A DNA stretch of 8,086 nt. Origin: Bacteriovorax stolpii. Its GTDB lineage: Bacteria > Bdellovibrionota > Bacteriovoracia > Bacteriovoracales > Bacteriovoracaceae. Shown here one piece after another: positions 1 through 7,343 of this stretch. The position numbers and the translations under genes were made by a program. Numbering within the stretch: the first letter of the stretch is position 1; each line of letters starts with the position of its first letter. The notes beneath the pieces were generated by a model, which was not told where the DNA came from, did no database searches, and saw only the letters and a program-made list of their open reading frames with translations. The DNA is taken from NCBI GenBank assembly GCA_945890905.1, contig CAMDDI010000160.1, forward strand, positions 1 through 8,086. Reading direction: 5' to 3'.

Positions 1-518
1 CCGAAGAAGTCATTCATCGCGCCATTGATGAAGTGGCCCGTATTCATGAATACGTTATTGAAAGCAGAGGCTATAAGGCAAGTGGTGCGGGTGCAATAGA
101 TACTGAGATTGAAGGCGCACTTGAAAAAATTAAAGATGAACTTGCCAACGATTTCAATTCTGCTGGTGCCCTTGGACAGTTTTTCTCAATCCTCCGCCAT
201 GTGAAATCTCACAAAGATTCCTTAAGTGATTCTTCTTTGAAAAAAGTTCATGAGATTACTGAGTTCATGAAAAATGCCATCGGATTTGTGAGTGCACATC
301 CGGAAGAGGTACTCGAGAGTCTGCGTAAATACTCTAAAGATACATCTAGTTTAGGAGTGGATTCTGCCTGGATTGATGGTCTCATCGAAGAAAGAAAGAC
401 TGCGAAAGCATCTAAGAATTGGGCACGAGCAGATGAAATTAGAAAAGAACTTACCGCCAAGAAAGTCGAATTAAAAGACAATCCTGACGGCTCAACAACT
501 TGGACTATTCAGTCTTAG
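1..518 (+). CDS. cysS: Cysteinyl-tRNA synthetase, C-terminal part (5' end outside window)
   Basis: This is the last 171 codons of a cytoplasmic class I aminoacyl-tRNA synthetase that charges tRNA-Cys with cysteine. The frame is open from base 3, reading EEVIHRAIDEVARIHEY, so the GTG at base 33 is an internal codon and not a start. The visible part is the helical DALR-type anticodon-binding region: a helix with ELANDFNSAGALGQFF (the 'DDFN(T)..A' motif of CysRS) and then the family's C-terminal signature, residues KNWARADEIRKEL at about bases 413-451, followed by VELKDNPDGSTTW. The Rossmann catalytic core with the HIGH and KMSKS motifs and the zinc ligands lies upstream of the window, since full-length CysRS is roughly 460-490 residues. 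The TAG stop overlaps the lysA stop on the opposite strand by 4 nt. The identity is well supported by the C-terminal signature; catalytic integrity cannot be judged from this fragment. Confidence 0.93.
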   Translation, partial: EEVIHRAIDEVARIHEYVIESRGYKASGAGAIDTEIEGALEKIKDELANDFNSAGALGQFFSILRHVKSHKDSLSDSSLKKVHEITEFMKNAIGFVSAHPEEVLESLRKYSKDTSSLGVDSAWIDGLIEERKTAKASKNWARADEIRKELTAKKVELKDNPDGSTTWTIQS

Positions 519-1780
519 AGTAAATCTTTGTAGTCTTGAGGCTTATTGATCGTTTTGAACTTCTGGTTCTTCTTGATAAGAAGTTCCAGAGGACGACCAC
601 GTAAATTGTAGTTTGATCCCATGCTGAAACCATAGGCCCCAGTATCTTGCAACACCAGTAGATCCCCCGATTTTAATTTCGGCATCAGGCGATTTGATCC
701 AAAGCAATCACTGGTCTCGCAGATGGGACCCACGATATGACATGGATGTTTGGCCAGGCCTTGGTGAACCGGCAGCATGCCGTGATAAGCATCATATAGT
801 GACGGGCGCATGAAATCATTCATCCCACCATCCACGATGACAAAATGATTATTCTCAGAAACTTTATTTCTTAAAACTGACATGACAAAAATTCCGGCCT
901 TGGCCACAATCCGGCGACCTGGCTCAAATACTACACGAGGTTTCAAATCGCTCTTTTGATAAAAATTTCTATCAAGAGTCGCCGCCACAATGTTCATATA
1001 GGTTTCTATACTTGGAAGCCTCTTTTTTTCATCTGGGTGGTAATCCACACCCAGGCCCCCGCCTACATCTAGAAACTCCAGAGGCATTTTGGTTTTAAGA
1101 GCGACGTCACATAAAATGGCGATGGCACGTTTGGTGGCCTTAAGATCAAGAAGTTGGCTGCCAATGTGAACAGAAAGTCCCACAAGAGTACTGTGACTCC
1201 AGTAGATCGATTTACCTAGTGAAGCGAGGACATCTTTTTCTAAAAGACCAAACTTATGGGTTTTATTTCCAGTAGAAATAAACTTATGAGTTTTGGGTTT
1301 CACCACAGGATTTAAACGGAAACAAATACGGGCGTTAGTCTTAGTTTTCTTAGCACACTTATTTATAAGCTCTAACTCTTCTAGAGATTCAACATTAAAT
1401 GAATAAATCCCTTTCTTAGATACGGTGAGGGCGTAGAGAATTTCCTCTTCGGTTTTTCCTACACCAGAGAAAACAATTTTATCACTTGGAATTCCGGCTT
1501 CGAGAGCACGGCGCAGTTCTCCGCCAGATACGATGTCAGCTCCTGAGCCCATGGAAGCAAGGATTGAAACTAATTCTTTGTTGGGATTTGATTTCATGGC
1601 AAAACAAACTAGGGGCTTTCTTACTCCAGCAGCTTTGGCACCTTCATAAAAACTCTGATAGTTGTTCACTAAAATCTCTTCAGAATAAAGAAAGAATGGA
1701 GTTTTATATTTTTTAGCAACCGATTCAATATCTGTTTTTGAAAAAACTAGTTTTTTCTTTTTGTAAGTTAATTCACTCAT
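515..1780 (-). CDS. lysA: Diaminopimelate decarboxylase
   Basis: LysA is a PLP-dependent fold type III decarboxylase that converts meso-2,6-diaminopimelate to L-lysine plus CO2, the last step of lysine synthesis, in the cytoplasm. The protein is 421 residues, normal for the family. The N-terminal alanine-racemase-like barrel carries the PLP lysine (K63 in FAMKSN), SGADIVSGGEL (79-89), a THKFISTG...KFG loop, HIGSQ (from about 205), the phosphate-binding GGGLG (about 241) and EPGRR (about 286). The C-terminal beta domain has the substrate-binding GPICETSDCFG with C354 and E355, then TGAYGFSMGSNYNLRGRP. These residues separate it from arginine or ornithine decarboxylases of the same fold. An upstream in-frame ATG at 1804 would add MEKRCCIP, but it has no spaced ribosome binding site. 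The chosen ATG at 1780 overlaps the pyrE stop as ATGA and has AAAAGGTG 10 nt before it. It is the last gene of the pyrimidine series, an unusual place for lysA. Confidence 0.96.
   Translation of the reverse strand: MSELTYKKKKLVFSKTDIESVAKKYKTPFFLYSEEILVNNYQSFYEGAKAAGVRKPLVCFAMKSNPNKELVSILASMGSGADIVSGGELRRALEAGIPSDKIVFSGVGKTEEEILYALTVSKKGIYSFNVESLEELELINKCAKKTKTNARICFRLNPVVKPKTHKFISTGNKTHKFGLLEKDVLASLGKSIYWSHSTLVGLSVHIGSQLLDLKATKRAIAILCDVALKTKMPLEFLDVGGGLGVDYHPDEKKRLPSIETYMNIVAATLDRNFYQKSDLKPRVVFEPGRRIVAKAGIFVMSVLRNKVSENNHFVIVDGGMNDFMRPSLYDAYHGMLPVHQGLAKHPCHIVGPICETSDCFGSNRLMPKLKSGDLLVLQDTGAYGFSMGSNYNLRGRPLELLIKKNQKFKTINKPQDYKDLL
560..592. repeat. Imperfect inverted repeat (hairpin) in lysA 3' end, downstream of cysS
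   Basis: The arms are TCTGG (562-566) plus CTTCTT (569-574), against AAGAAG (578-583) plus CCAGA (586-590). The loop is GAT, with a symmetric TT/TT internal mismatch. On the plus-strand transcript the stem grows by a U-G (561/591) and a C-G pair (560/592). It starts 41 nt past the cysS stop and lies in the last codons of lysA (PLELLIKKNQ). No U-run follows on either strand, so it is not a canonical intrinsic terminator. It could cap or stabilise the cysS mRNA 3' end, or be a by-product of coding. The pairing is directly visible; the function is unknown. Confidence 0.4.
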
Positions 1781-2394
1781 GGGAATACAACACCTTTTCT
1801 CCATTCCAGGACTTGTTTGAGGTTCTTATCATCCAACATCTTTTCATCATAGGCAACTTGGGCCAAAACATCAAAATTAGTGAGAGATTCGGTTTGAAGC
1901 TTCGCCTGGTTGAATACATCGTGCACCTGATTGAATCCATAGGTAAAAATACTCATCACTGACTCAACACTCACTTCTTTTTCTTGAAGGCGCTGGGCAG
2001 CTGCAATAGAGCTTTTCCCCGTAGAGATAAGATCTTCGATCAAAACAGTGCGCGCTCCCTGACTAATACTCCCTTCAATGGCGTTTTGGCGTCCATGATC
2101 TTTACTCGAGCTGCGAACGTAAACGAGGGGAAGATTCAAATCCATGGCTATCCATGCGGCCCACGGGATTCCTGCGGTAGCAGTTCCTGCGATGATATCA
2201 ACATTAAGGAGTTTAATTTTTTCACTAAATGCTTTCACTATTTGATTGCGAGGGCCAACTGTAGAAATGAGTAAACGGTTATCGCAATACATAGGGGATT
2301 CTATTCCGGAGGTCCATGTAAAAGGATCTTCTGGTCTTAAAAATACTGCCCGCTCTTTGAGGAGAATTCTGGCCACATCCATTTGAATCGTCAT
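1777..2394 (-). CDS. pyrE: Orotate phosphoribosyltransferase
   Basis: PyrE transfers the phosphoribosyl group of PRPP to orotate, giving OMP and pyrophosphate, the fifth step of UMP synthesis. The 205-residue protein is a complete type I phosphoribosyltransferase. The N-terminal hood has FTWTSGIESPMYCDNR (25-40), which contributes to the orotate site. The core follows with GTATAGIPWAAW (70-81), the mobile catalytic loop YVRSSSKDHGRQNAIEG (92-108, with K98 and H100) and the PRPP-binding motif VLIEDLISTGKSS (117-129, acidic pair E120-D121). The motif style (GTATAGI, EDLISTG) is closer to the Bacillus-type enzyme than to the enterobacterial one, from family knowledge. The ATG follows the pyrF TAA with no gap and is preceded by AAAGGAAG inside pyrF. 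Its TGA overlaps the lysA start. Class I OPRTases act as dimers that share the catalytic loop, so this one probably does too. Confidence 0.96.
   Translation of the reverse strand: MTIQMDVARILLKERAVFLRPEDPFTWTSGIESPMYCDNRLLISTVGPRNQIVKAFSEKIKLLNVDIIAGTATAGIPWAAWIAMDLNLPLVYVRSSSKDHGRQNAIEGSISQGARTVLIEDLISTGKSSIAAAQRLQEKEVSVESVMSIFTYGFNQVHDVFNQAKLQTESLTNFDVLAQVAYDEKMLDDKNLKQVLEWRKGVVFP
1791..1798 (-). promoter_or_regulatory. Ribosome binding site of lysA inside pyrE
   Basis: AAAAGGTG on the minus strand ends 10 nt before the ATG at 1780. It decides between two in-frame starts: the ATG at 1804 lies upstream of this site and has only a GGA directly touching it, so it could not use this site. The spacing is slightly long, which suggests that lysA translation leans on coupling to pyrE. 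Confidence 0.6.
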
Positions 2395-3090
2395 TTAACT
2401 TCCTTTAAGAATCGAAACCAGGGCCACTAAGGGGCTAGGGTTTTGAGTGATGGGTCTACCAATTACCATGTAATCAGTACCCAAACGTAATGCATCCATC
2501 GGTGTGGTCACTCTTTTTTGATCATTCATCGAGGTACCTAAAGGACGTATCCCAGGTGTGACCGTAATAAATTCCGGAGAACAGATCTTTTTTATCGCAA
2601 TGACTTCCTGGGGGGCACAAACCACACCATCACATCCTGACATCCTTGCCAATTGAGCGTAATGAACAACACTTTCTTCTAAACTGCCGGTGATGTGCTG
2701 CTCATCATTAACCTGAGACTGAGTGGTACTGGTAAGTTGAGTAACCGCAATGAGAAGAGGTTTATGAACTGAGCTCTTAACTACTGAACTCGCCATCTTC
2801 AGCATTTCACTACCACCTGCTGCGTGGACATTTACCATATCAACTGGATGCTTCATTAAAGCTTGAAGTGCATGTGAAACGGTGGTGGGGATGTCGTGAA
2901 GTTTTAAATCTAAAAAAACTTTAAGGTCTCTGTCTTTGGCCTCTTGAATAACCTGAGGGCCCAAAGAGTAAAAGAGTTCCATCCCAATTTTTACCCAAAC
3001 TTTATAGCCTTTGAGAGCATCAAGAATCTTTTTCACTTGCTCAGGATCTTGGGTATCAAGAGCAACAATCACTTTCTCTGCAGGAATCAT
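2395..3090 (-). CDS. pyrF: Orotidine 5'-phosphate decarboxylase
   Basis: PyrF decarboxylates OMP to UMP, the final step of the pathway, without a cofactor, as a TIM-barrel dimer. The 231-residue protein has the usual length of the bacterial type 1 family. Visible active-site residues are D12 (VALDT), K34 (VKIG), the catalytic tetrad segment FLDLKLHDIPTT (59-70, with D61, K63 and D66) and VNVHAAGG (about 87-94). Near the C-terminus are the phosphate-binding TPGIRPLG and VIGRPIT segments, the latter with its conserved arginine. The VTQLTSTT segment resembles Bacillus-type PyrF. The ATG at 3090 overlaps the carB stop as ATGA and has GGAG eight bases upstream, within the carB 3' end. The gene abuts pyrE directly, in the order PyrF-PyrE; the pair is separate here, whereas in animals and plants the two activities are fused in the opposite order as UMP synthase. 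Confidence 0.97.
   Translation of the reverse strand: MIPAEKVIVALDTQDPEQVKKILDALKGYKVWVKIGMELFYSLGPQVIQEAKDRDLKVFLDLKLHDIPTTVSHALQALMKHPVDMVNVHAAGGSEMLKMASSVVKSSVHKPLLIAVTQLTSTTQSQVNDEQHITGSLEESVVHYAQLARMSGCDGVVCAPQEVIAIKKICSPEFITVTPGIRPLGTSMNDQKRVTTPMDALRLGTDYMVIGRPITQNPSPLVALVSILKGS
2399..2406 (-). promoter_or_regulatory. Ribosome binding site of pyrE inside pyrF
   Basis: AAAGGAAG on the minus strand forms the Lys-Gly-Ser codons at the pyrF end and stands just before the TAA that abuts the pyrE ATG. The spacing from AAAGGA to ATG is 6 nt. Confidence 0.75.
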
Positions 3091-6000
3091 GAGAGTGGCT
3101 CCATGGTATACGTATTTCGCTCAATAGTTTTTAAGAGTGCTTCAGTGGTATCCAGAGAGGTTAGACAAAGAAGTCCTCTCTCTACTGCAATCCTGCGCAT
3201 TTTAAATCCATCTGATTCAACATTTTTTCCTTTAGAAATAGTGTTGATGATCATCGCCACCCGGCCTGATTTAATTTCTTTAATAATATCATTTTCTGAT
3301 TGGCCTATTCGGGCAATAGTCCGTACTGAAATCCCTGCTTCTCTTATTAGTTTTGCAGTCCCTTCAGTGGCGATGAAATCAAATCCGATTTGGTGAAAAC
3401 GCTTGAAGAGACTGAGGGCCTCATCTTTATCCTGATCACTTATGGTTGCGAGAATTGTTCCTGAATCAGGAATGATCACTCCAGCGGCAACAAAGGCTTT
3501 ATGAAGCGCCTTTTCAAACACTTTATCTTTGCCCATGACTTCACCAGTTGATTTCATTTCTGGACCTAGAGCAATTTCAACATCAGAGAGTTTGGCAAAA
3601 GAGAACACTGGAGCTTTCACCGCAACAAAGTCTTTCGGTGGAAGTGTTCCATGGAAGAAGCCTTGCTGAATCAAAGATTCACCGAGGATGGCACGTGTGG
3701 CGATTTTGGCCATCTGAACTCCTGTGACTTTAGATAAGAAGGGAACAGTCCGGGATGAGCGAGGATTCACTTCAATCACAAACACTTGGCCACCACTGAT
3801 GACAAACTGAAGGTTCAAAAGGCCTTTTATATTCAAAGCGCTGGTAATAGAGAGGGTAGTAGCAGAGAGCTTATCTAAAATATCTTGGCCAACCGTCTGG
3901 GGTGGATACACAGCGATGGAGTCTCCCGAGTGAACTCCCGCTTTTTCGATATGCTCCATAATTCCCGGGATAAATACTGTTTCACCGTCACAGATGGCAT
4001 CAACTTCCATCTCCCTGCCAATCATGTACCGGTCGATGAGAACGGGATGTTCAGGGTTTACTTGAACATTTCTCTTCATGTAATCCAAGAGCTCTAGTTC
4101 GTTATAAACTATCTCCATGGCCCTTCCCCCTAAAACATAGGAAGGACGAACGATGACTGGAAAGCCAAGGTGAGCGGATTTTTCAACAGCTTCATTCATG
4201 GAAGTTACTGTACATCCTAAAGGCTGGGCAATATCAAGGCCGCGCAGAACTTCTTCAAAGCGTTTTCTATTTTCTGAGCGGTCGATATCATCCACTGAAG
4301 TTCCAAGAATTTTCACACCTCGAAGTGCCAGAGGTTCAGCTAAGTTAATGGCCGTCTGCCCTCCGAACTGAACAATTACACCCACTGGCTTTTCACGCTC
4401 AATTACATTAAAGACATCTTCCACTGTAAGGGGTTCGAAGTACAAGCGATCTGAAATGTTAAAATCTGTAGAAACTGTTTCTGGGTTATTGTTAATTACT
4501 ATGGCTTCATAACCCATGCTTCTAATGGCATCAATGGCGTGAACAGTTGCGTAGTCAAACTCAATTCCTTGGCCAATTCGAATGGGACCGGAGCCTAAGA
4601 CTACAACTTTCTTTTTGCTAGATTCTAAAACTTCATCTTCTCTTTCGTAAGTTGAGTAATAGTACGGAGTAGAAGATTCAAATTCACCTGCACAACTATC
4701 TACCATCTTATACACAGGTGTTATTCCATGTTTTTTGCGCCAGTCATAGACTTCAGCCTCTTTCACTTTCCAGAGCCTGGCCAGATAATGGTCTGAGAAG
4801 CCCATGCGTTTTGCGTCTCTTACTACTTCTGGATTTTTTTCCAGAGTTACAAGTCTTTTTTCCATGGCGATAATTCGGTCGATCTTAGAGAGAAAGAACA
4901 TGTCGATTTTTGTGAGTTGGTTAATCTCTTGAGCCGAAACTCCAATTCTCATGGCCTCTGCAATTGCAAAGAGTCTCTCGTCATCTTGCTTTAATATTTT
5001 ATCAATCATCTCTTCGCGAGATTTTCCTACCAAAGAAGGAAGTTCAATGTGATAAAGCCCCACTTCTAAAGATCGTATGGCCTTAAGAAGAGATTCTTCC
5101 ATCGTGCGGCCGAGTGCCATGACTTCGCCTGTGGCCTTCATTTGAGTTCCGAGGCGGCGATTGGCAGTTACGAATTTATCAAAGGGCCAGCGAGGAATTT
5201 TTGAAACAACATAATCCAGAGCTGGTTCAAAACATGCGTAAGTTTTTTTAGTAATGGGATTGAGTATTTCATCCAGGGTTAGACCCAAAGCAATCTTAGC
5301 TGCGATCTTAGCAATGGGGTAGCCCGTGGCCTTTGAAGCGAGAGCAGAAGAGCGTGAAACTCGTGGATTTACTTCGATAACATAGTATTGAAACGAGTGA
5401 GGATCCATCGCGTATTGCACATTACATCCTCCCTCAATTTTAAGAGAACGAATAATTTTGAGAGCAGATGATCTCAAAATTTGATATTCTTTATCACTTA
5501 AAGTTTGGCTTGGGGCCACCACGATAGAATCCCCAGTGTGAACTCCCACTGGATCGATGTTTTCCATATTACACACAATAATACAGTTATCATTGCTGTC
5601 GCGGATCACTTCGTACTCAATTTCTTTAAATCCAGCTATGGATCTCTCGATTAAGCACTGACCAATTGGTGAAGCTGAAATTCCTGATGTGGTAGTGGTG
5701 ATTAGTTCATCGCGCTTGAGTGCAATACCTCCACCGGTTCCTCCAAGAGTAAAAGCTGGACGCACTATAAGAGGGAAGCCGATTTTGTCGGCAAAGCTTA
5801 ATGCCTCTTCAACGGTAGTCACAATACAAGATTGAGGAACAGGTTCACCAATTTCAATCATCAAATCTTTAAATAGTTTTCTGTCTTCGGCTTTTTGAAT
5901 GGTATCTACTCGGCAACCCAAGAGTTGAACTCCCAAGCGTTTTAAGTGACCCTCTTCTTCTAGTTTTACTGCCAAGTTCAAAGCAGTCTGACCACCCAGA

Positions 6001-6266
6001 GTAGGAAGAAGTCCGTCTGGTTTTTCTTTATGTATGATTTTGAGGAGAAACTCTTTAGTTAGCGGTTCGATATAAACTTTGTGAGCTGTTTCTTTATCCG
6101 TCATGATGGTGGCAGGGTTTGAGTTCACAAGAACCACTTCCATACCTTCTTCGATAAGTGATTTCACAGCTTGAGTTCCCGAGTAATCAAACTCCGCGGC
6201 CTGTCCAATCACTATGGGGCCTGAACCAATAACAAGAATTTTTTTAAGATTAGGATTAAGACTCAT
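3087..6266 (-). CDS. carB: Carbamoyl-phosphate synthase large subunit
   Basis: CarB uses bicarbonate, two ATP and ammonia channelled from CarA to make carbamoyl phosphate, which feeds pyrimidines and arginine. The 1059-residue protein shows the full duplicated architecture. The carboxyphosphate half spans about 1-400, with LVIGSGPIVIGQAAEFDYSG at the N-terminus, the ATP-grasp glycine loop LGGTGGG (174-180) and the metal-binding VIEVNPRVSRSSALASK (296-312). A helical oligomerisation region covers about 400-550. The carbamoyl-phosphate half runs from about 551, with VVVLGSGPIRIGQGIEFDYA, VLGGRAMEIV (711-720) and VFVIEVNPRSSRTVPFLSK (828-846). A C-terminal MGS-like allosteric domain starts near 925 and includes IATEGTAK (965-972) and IINTISKGK (1006-1014). 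That domain type binds UMP or related effectors, so end-product inhibition is likely but not proved. The ATG at 6266 lies 3 nt after the carA stop, with AAGGAA at 7 nt. No frameshift or missing key segment is seen. Confidence 0.98.
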   Translation of the reverse strand: MSLNPNLKKILVIGSGPIVIGQAAEFDYSGTQAVKSLIEEGMEVVLVNSNPATIMTDKETAHKVYIEPLTKEFLLKIIHKEKPDGLLPTLGGQTALNLAVKLEEEGHLKRLGVQLLGCRVDTIQKAEDRKLFKDLMIEIGEPVPQSCIVTTVEEALSFADKIGFPLIVRPAFTLGGTGGGIALKRDELITTTTSGISASPIGQCLIERSIAGFKEIEYEVIRDSNDNCIIVCNMENIDPVGVHTGDSIVVAPSQTLSDKEYQILRSSALKIIRSLKIEGGCNVQYAMDPHSFQYYVIEVNPRVSRSSALASKATGYPIAKIAAKIALGLTLDEILNPITKKTYACFEPALDYVVSKIPRWPFDKFVTANRRLGTQMKATGEVMALGRTMEESLLKAIRSLEVGLYHIELPSLVGKSREEMIDKILKQDDERLFAIAEAMRIGVSAQEINQLTKIDMFFLSKIDRIIAMEKRLVTLEKNPEVVRDAKRMGFSDHYLARLWKVKEAEVYDWRKKHGITPVYKMVDSCAGEFESSTPYYYSTYEREDEVLESSKKKVVVLGSGPIRIGQGIEFDYATVHAIDAIRSMGYEAIVINNNPETVSTDFNISDRLYFEPLTVEDVFNVIEREKPVGVIVQFGGQTAINLAEPLALRGVKILGTSVDDIDRSENRKRFEEVLRGLDIAQPLGCTVTSMNEAVEKSAHLGFPVIVRPSYVLGGRAMEIVYNELELLDYMKRNVQVNPEHPVLIDRYMIGREMEVDAICDGETVFIPGIMEHIEKAGVHSGDSIAVYPPQTVGQDILDKLSATTLSITSALNIKGLLNLQFVISGGQVFVIEVNPRSSRTVPFLSKVTGVQMAKIATRAILGESLIQQGFFHGTLPPKDFVAVKAPVFSFAKLSDVEIALGPEMKSTGEVMGKDKVFEKALHKAFVAAGVIIPDSGTILATISDQDKDEALSLFKRFHQIGFDFIATEGTAKLIREAGISVRTIARIGQSENDIIKEIKSGRVAMIINTISKGKNVESDGFKMRRIAVERGLLCLTSLDTTEALLKTIERNTYTMEPLS
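3099..3102 (-). promoter_or_regulatory. Ribosome binding site of pyrF inside carB
   Basis: GGAG on the minus strand lies 8 nt before the pyrF ATG, in the final codons of carB (Met-Glu-Pro-Leu-Ser-stop). It supports the ATG at 3090 as the pyrF start. Confidence 0.65.
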
Positions 6267-6269
6267 AAA

Positions 6270-7343
6270 TTAATTCCTTATTCCTGAGAGAAATTCATCA
6301 AAGAGCCAACCAGTATCCTCAGGCCCTGGACATGCCTCTGGATGATACTGTACTGAAAATGCAGGAAGTGTTTTATGACTTAAGCCTTCAACCGTTTTGT
6401 CATTGATGTTGATTTGAGTGATTTCAAGTTCACTATTGGCCACTGATTGATTAGTGACCGAGTAACCATGATTCTGAGAACTCATGAAAACTTTTCCAAG
6501 TCGCAAATCTTTCACCGGATGGTTGGCACCTCGATGTCCAAATTTTAGTTTTTCTGTATCTGCACCGTTGGCCAGAGCAAAAAGCTGATGGCCCATGCAT
6601 ATTGAAAACATGGGATAGAGTTTTTGTAATTCACGGATCACGGGCAAAACTTCTGGAATATCTTTGGGGTTACCCGGACCATTTGAAAGTAGAACCCCCT
6701 GAGGCCTGTAGCTCTGAATGGCTTCTAAAGAAGCATTCCACGGAACGACTACCACATCACAATCTCTGACCATAAGTGAGCGCAGAATATTTTTCTTGTA
6801 ACCAAAGTCCATGAGAATGATGCGTTTTCCTGATCCGGGAAAATGAATGGGGTTTTTAGTTGAAACTCGTGCAATTTGATCTGTTCCCATCGGACGTGAG
6901 AGGACTAGTTGAATATTGTGAAGAGGATAATTTTCTGGAACAAGAACAGCTCTCACTACTCCGTTGTTGCGAATTTTTTTTGTAAGCTCTCGGGTATCTA
7001 GACCCGCGATCCCCGGGATCTTAAAGCGTTTGAGAAGTTCTCTTAATGAGTATTCATTTCTCCAGTTAGAACCTTCTTCAGGACACTCTCTTACAATTAG
7101 ACCCTTCAAAGCAGGAGTCAAAGATTCAAAGTCATCTTTATTGACTCCGTAGTTTCCGATCAGGGGATAAGTCATCACGACCATTTGATCGCAGTAAGAT
7201 GGATCAGAGAGGATTTCTTGATAACCCGTCATACTCGTGTTGAATACGAGTTCACCTAGAGAGTAGATATTATCAATATCGTACCCGATGGATTCTCCGA
7301 GAAATTCTTCGCCAGTTTCAAGAACAAGTTTGATCTTTTTCAT
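6270..7343 (-). CDS. carA: Carbamoyl-phosphate synthase small (glutaminase) subunit
   Basis: CarA hydrolyses glutamine and passes the ammonia through a tunnel to CarB. The protein is 357 residues, complete and of family-typical length. The N-terminal CPSase small-chain domain (about 1-150) carries LGELVFNTSMTGYQEILSDPSY (29-50), MTYPLIGNYG (57-66) and the GIAGLDTRELTKKIR stretch (111-125). The C-terminal class I glutamine amidotransferase domain starts near 172 (KRIILMDFGYKKNILRSL). It includes LSNGPGNPKD (219-228), the nucleophile elbow SICMGHQ with C249, GHRGANHPV (269-277) and the catalytic H334 and E336 in VQYHPEACPGPEDT. The complete Cys-His-Glu triad indicates an active glutaminase. The start overlaps the pyrB stop as ATGA and has AAAGGTG close upstream. 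No pyrC lies between pyrB and carA, unlike the Bacillus operon. Confidence 0.97.
   Translation of the reverse strand: MKKIKLVLETGEEFLGESIGYDIDNIYSLGELVFNTSMTGYQEILSDPSYCDQMVVMTYPLIGNYGVNKDDFESLTPALKGLIVRECPEEGSNWRNEYSLRELLKRFKIPGIAGLDTRELTKKIRNNGVVRAVLVPENYPLHNIQLVLSRPMGTDQIARVSTKNPIHFPGSGKRIILMDFGYKKNILRSLMVRDCDVVVVPWNASLEAIQSYRPQGVLLSNGPGNPKDIPEVLPVIRELQKLYPMFSICMGHQLFALANGADTEKLKFGHRGANHPVKDLRLGKVFMSSQNHGYSVTNQSVANSELEITQININDKTVEGLSHKTLPAFSVQYHPEACPGPEDTGWLFDEFLSGIRN
6274..6279 (-). promoter_or_regulatory. Ribosome binding site of carB at carA end
   Basis: AAGGAA on the minus strand ends 7 nt before the carB ATG and overlaps the last codons of carA. It is the best-spaced Shine-Dalgarno match of the series, in keeping with the need for equal amounts of the two CPSase subunits. 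Confidence 0.75.
6991..7020. repeat. Two adjacent palindromes within carA
   Basis: CGGGT (6991-6995) pairs with ACCCG (7002-7006). One base later GATCCC (7008-7013) pairs perfectly with GGGATC (7015-7020). Both lie in the codons for the conserved carA segment IPGIAGLDTRE, so the protein sequence constrains them. They may form small mRNA stem-loops; a functional role is not supported beyond the symmetry. Confidence 0.3.

Noticed and set aside
248..481. Minus-strand open frame inside cysS.
   Set aside because: It is the complement of the conserved CysRS C-terminal region and has no independent support.
503..514. Short inverted repeat GACT...AGTC just before the cysS stop as a terminator.
   Set aside because: The stem is only 4 bp, with no U-run after it.
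1250..1294. A 15-base direct repeat with one mismatch (1250-1264 and 1280-1294), encoding KTHKF twice in LysA.
   Set aside because: The spacing between the two segments matches the normal THxYISTG...KFG loop of diaminopimelate decarboxylases, so there is no inserted duplication. It is probably chance similarity of two conserved motifs.
1781..1804. Longer lysA start at 1804, adding MEKRCCIP.
   Set aside because: It has no spaced Shine-Dalgarno sequence. The 1780 ATG has one, matches the ATGA pattern of the other junctions and begins nearer the family's usual N-terminus.
1738..2274. Plus-strand open frames opposite lysA and pyrE.
   Set aside because: They are antisense to intact conserved genes, with low-complexity or unrecognisable products. 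Nothing supports coding.
2944..3396. Plus-strand open frame of 150 codons across the pyrF/carB junction.
   Set aside because: It lies fully antisense to two confidently identified enzymes, has no recognisable domain and no good ribosome binding site. It is a shadow frame.
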